From: CAYZXL01 sp964482435
GTDB lineage: Bacteria > Auribacterota > JABMQX01
Length of the DNA stretch: 44,975 nucleotides
Reading direction: 5' to 3'
Assembly: GCA_964482435.1 (NCBI GenBank)
Contig: CAYZXL010000036.1
Location: 1 to 44,975 of the forward strand
The notes under the pieces are model-generated. The model saw nothing but the letters and a program-made list of their open reading frames with translations, was not told where the DNA came from and ran no database searches. This document shows, piece by piece, positions 43,054 to 44,975 of this stretch (position 1 is its first letter; every line of letters begins with the position of its first letter). A program made the translations under genes and the position numbers.

Positions 43054-44975
43054 TCACTCCAGGGTCATAAGCGGGTCGCCCACATGGAGCGTCGGCCCGC
43101 CGAGGCCCGATGCCATAAACGCCGCCTCCGCGAAAGTGTATCCCTGGAAGTACCTCGGGAACATGACCTGGGGGTCCCCCAGGTTGGGGCCCAGCCCCGG
43201 CTCCTGGGTGGAACACAATCCGCCCGAGAAGCAACGGGAGTAAGGGTGCTCCGGGCTGGCCTGGTTGGCGCCCGCGTGGAACCCATCGGCGAGCAGCCCC
43301 TCAGTCCACGTGGGAGTGCCTTCCATAAAGCCCCTTCCGTTGTGGGATTCGTAGGCCAGCTCGATGGCCCCATTGGCCGGGCGGAAGTCTATGTCCGTGC
43401 GCCGCCAATCGGAGTAGGGATCGCGGTAAAACTGCACGGGGTACATGGAATACCCCATGAGGGGGCCGTCGCTTATGTCGGCGGATAAAACGATGTTGTA
43501 GGTGCTGTCGGCCTTGATACGGGACTGGGCCACGCCCACCTCGAGGAGCGGCGCGATTTGCCACACGTGCGGGGTCGAGTCGGGCGGACTTGGACCGACC
43601 CAGTCAAACACCCAGTACACGCTGTTGCGGGGAACTCGCGACCCGACGCTCCTGTCAATCATCTTCTTTACATCCGCGGCTGGCGACGGGGCTGGGGGGG
43701 CGGGCGGGTTCGTGGGCAAGTAATTGTAACCGATCAGCATCGTGGCAAGGCACGAGATCGGGGCGCGCCTGGTCTCGTCCGCTGAGGACACCGAGTACAC
43801 GTTGCGCCCGAACCGCCTTTTTGCGGCCGCGCCCCTAAACGAGACGTCAGAAGACTCGCGGTAGTCGGCCCAACCGAAAGACGCGGGGCTCTGCTTGGTG
43901 TCGTGCTCCCACACCGGCAGGCGCGCCGTGATGGACATCTGCCCGTTCCCGACCCATATTCGGTAAGGCAGTCCCTTGCAGAGCGCTACGAACCTGATCT
44001 GGCTGCTTGGATGTTGCTGAAACCACGCAGCCACCCCACCGGGCTGGTCATGCTTTATTATGTAGTCGTAGTAATTAGCCTGGGTGATATTCTTCTTTTC
44101 GGTGGTGTCCCAGGAGGGCTCGTCAAAAGCGACGCCGACAGGCACATCAATGCCGAGCATGTTGTCCTGGGGGATGCCTCTCTTGGTGCGGTAGTAGTCA
44201 GCGATCTCCAAGGATTCGGGGAAGGACGCATTCGCGTTATAGACCACCAGCACGTTATCGGGCCCGGGCGCCGACGTCGGCGGGAGGACTCGATAGTGAT
44301 AGCCCATATCAACGATGTCGGTGTCCAAGCCGCCTGTGACGGACGTTGTTTCGACGTTCAGCGCCGCGGCCTCGGAGGACCGAGATCCTGCGTTGACCGG
44401 TGGAGATGGTGCAGGTGGCTGGGTTAGCAGAAAGCGCCGCGCGTAGTCCGCCGAGGTGTCATACGGTTTCTGGCTGAGGTTCAAGGAATTCTGCGGGTTA
44501 ATTGGGACCCAGCCGGTGTTAAACCAGACGTGGTCGGATGTCCCAGCGCCCGGCTTGAAGAACCCGTTGTGGCTTTCATCAAGGCCGCAGTCGTCGCCGT
44601 GGACCCTTATCGCAAACGTCGGGCTCCACGACGTGGGAGAGTGAGTGAAGACGCAATCTTTGACAGTAATCTTGTTCTGGGTGCCCTCTACGCCGCCGGC
44701 GTGGACGCCATTCTCGTTGTCTGAGAAGGTGCAATTCGTGAGGGTCAGCTCCCCCGCCAGTTCACCCCCTGCCACCGGGTCGTAAGCCAGCAGTCCGTCG
44801 TAGTTCCCCAGGAAGAGGCTATTGCCAATCGAGTTGCTGGCCGTGCAGCGCAGGCCATAGGAGGACGATTGGAATTCGTTCCCCCACAGCGCTCTCGGGG
44901 AGGTCAAAGTGCGGTGGACCTCTAGAAATTCAGCCGAAAAGTGATTTTTGGGGTTCCAGAAATGGAGCGGAGGAT
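43054..44975 (-). CDS. TIGR03790-family protein with N-terminal beta-helix region (partial, runs off right edge)
   Basis: The frame stays open to the window end, reading PPLHFWNPKNHFSAEF upstream of the first internal TTG at 44907, so the true start is outside. At least 640 residues are present. The first 150 (TASNSIGNSLFLGNYDGLL, LTNCTFSDNENGVHAGG, ITVKDCVFTHS) are parallel beta-helix turns. After a Pro-rich linker, GPDNVLVVYNANASFPESLE and IADYYRTKRGIPQDNMLGID open the TIGR03790 domain, continuing with FVALCKGLPYRI, SCLATMLIGYN, WVFDWVGPS and a C-terminus with FPRYFQGYTFAEAAF and LHVGDPLMTLE. TIGR03790 is a conserved domain of unknown function in Planctomycetota and Acidobacteria. The protein is probably exported. 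Joining with beta-helix is noteworthy. It lies upstream of the giant beta-helix gene. Confidence 0.82.
   Translation of the reverse strand, partial: PPLHFWNPKNHFSAEFLEVHRTLTSPRALWGNEFQSSSYGLRCTASNSIGNSLFLGNYDGLLAYDPVAGGELAGELTLTNCTFSDNENGVHAGGVEGTQNKITVKDCVFTHSPTSWSPTFAIRVHGDDCGLDESHNGFFKPGAGTSDHVWFNTGWVPINPQNSLNLSQKPYDTSADYARRFLLTQPPAPSPPVNAGSRSSEAAALNVETTSVTGGLDTDIVDMGYHYRVLPPTSAPGPDNVLVVYNANASFPESLEIADYYRTKRGIPQDNMLGIDVPVGVAFDEPSWDTTEKKNITQANYYDYIIKHDQPGGVAAWFQQHPSSQIRFVALCKGLPYRIWVGNGQMSITARLPVWEHDTKQSPASFGWADYRESSDVSFRGAAAKRRFGRNVYSVSSADETRRAPISCLATMLIGYNYLPTNPPAPPAPSPAADVKKMIDRSVGSRVPRNSVYWVFDWVGPSPPDSTPHVWQIAPLLEVGVAQSRIKADSTYNIVLSADISDGPLMGYSMYPVQFYRDPYSDWRRTDIDFRPANGAIELAYESHNGRGFMEGTPTWTEGLLADGFHAGANQASPEHPYSRCFSGGLCSTQEPGLGPNLGDPQVMFPRYFQGYTFAEAAFMASGLGGPTLHVGDPLMTLE

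Noticed and set aside
1..44975. CRISPR arrays, rRNA genes and defence systems
   Set aside because: No regularly spaced direct repeats, rRNA-like segments or recognisable defence proteins were seen.

Overview
The window comes from a Gram-negative-type bacterium with a moderately GC-rich genome (judged by eye, not computed). Evidence for this is lipoprotein and Sec/Tat signal peptides, a type IV pilus retraction-type ATPase, an O-antigen-ligase-like membrane protein and a polysaccharide-export SLBB protein. Tat-exported Gfo/Idh/MocA oxidoreductases, DUF1080 proteins, a TIGR03790 protein and large parallel beta-helix proteins with thrombospondin-3-like linkers are a combination often seen in the PVC superphylum and related uncultured lineages (Planctomycetota, Sumerlaeota, Hydrogenedentota, Armatimonadota). 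The exact phylum cannot be fixed from sequence reading alone. GTG and TTG starts with strong AGGAGG-type ribosome sites are common.

Layout. 1-1914: an edge-truncated tyrosine recombinase, then a decayed beta-helix gene fragment that stops exactly at the 3' end of a tRNA-Arg(TCT) gene. 2428-7668: a Tat-exported Gfo/Idh/MocA oxidoreductase behind a good sigma70 promoter, then on the minus strand a HAD-like protein translationally coupled to an exported alpha/alpha-toroid-like protein, and a CARDB-like exported protein. 7669-8420: noncoding and hairpin-rich. 8421-11358: an ECF sigma factor, its zinc-finger anti-sigma factor, and an exported coiled-coil/SLBB protein, closed by a terminator. 11598-14142: a membrane-anchored VOC protein, a DUF4097-like lipoprotein and a DUF4412/LolA-like exported protein. 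14255-18774: an FHA-GAF-PP2C phosphatase divergent from an O-antigen-ligase/TPR protein. 18879-22849: hemB overlapping a convergent PilZ-like gene, then pilT with two duplicated membrane-TPR genes.

23075-32704 is a carbohydrate region: two neighbouring DUF1080 proteins, a secreted GH36-like alpha-galactosidase candidate, a 1164-residue exported protein of unknown function, and galactokinase. 32921-39277 holds an alpha/beta hydrolase, a secreted subtilase, a GH130 glycoside phosphorylase behind a strong promoter, and an M23 peptidase with three copies of a beta module. 39314-44975 is a minus-strand pair: a TIGR03790 protein running off the right edge and an intact 1218-residue beta-helix protein. 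The C-terminus of this beta-helix protein matches the pseudogene at the left end.

Overall the window suggests a saccharolytic cell. Exported enzymes would release or oxidise sugars (galactosides, possibly 3-keto-glycosides, mannosides), cytoplasmic GalK and GH130 would phosphorylate them, and ECF, PP2C and PilZ regulators plus envelope polysaccharide genes surround them. Nothing resembling CRISPR, an rRNA operon or an obvious defence island was seen.
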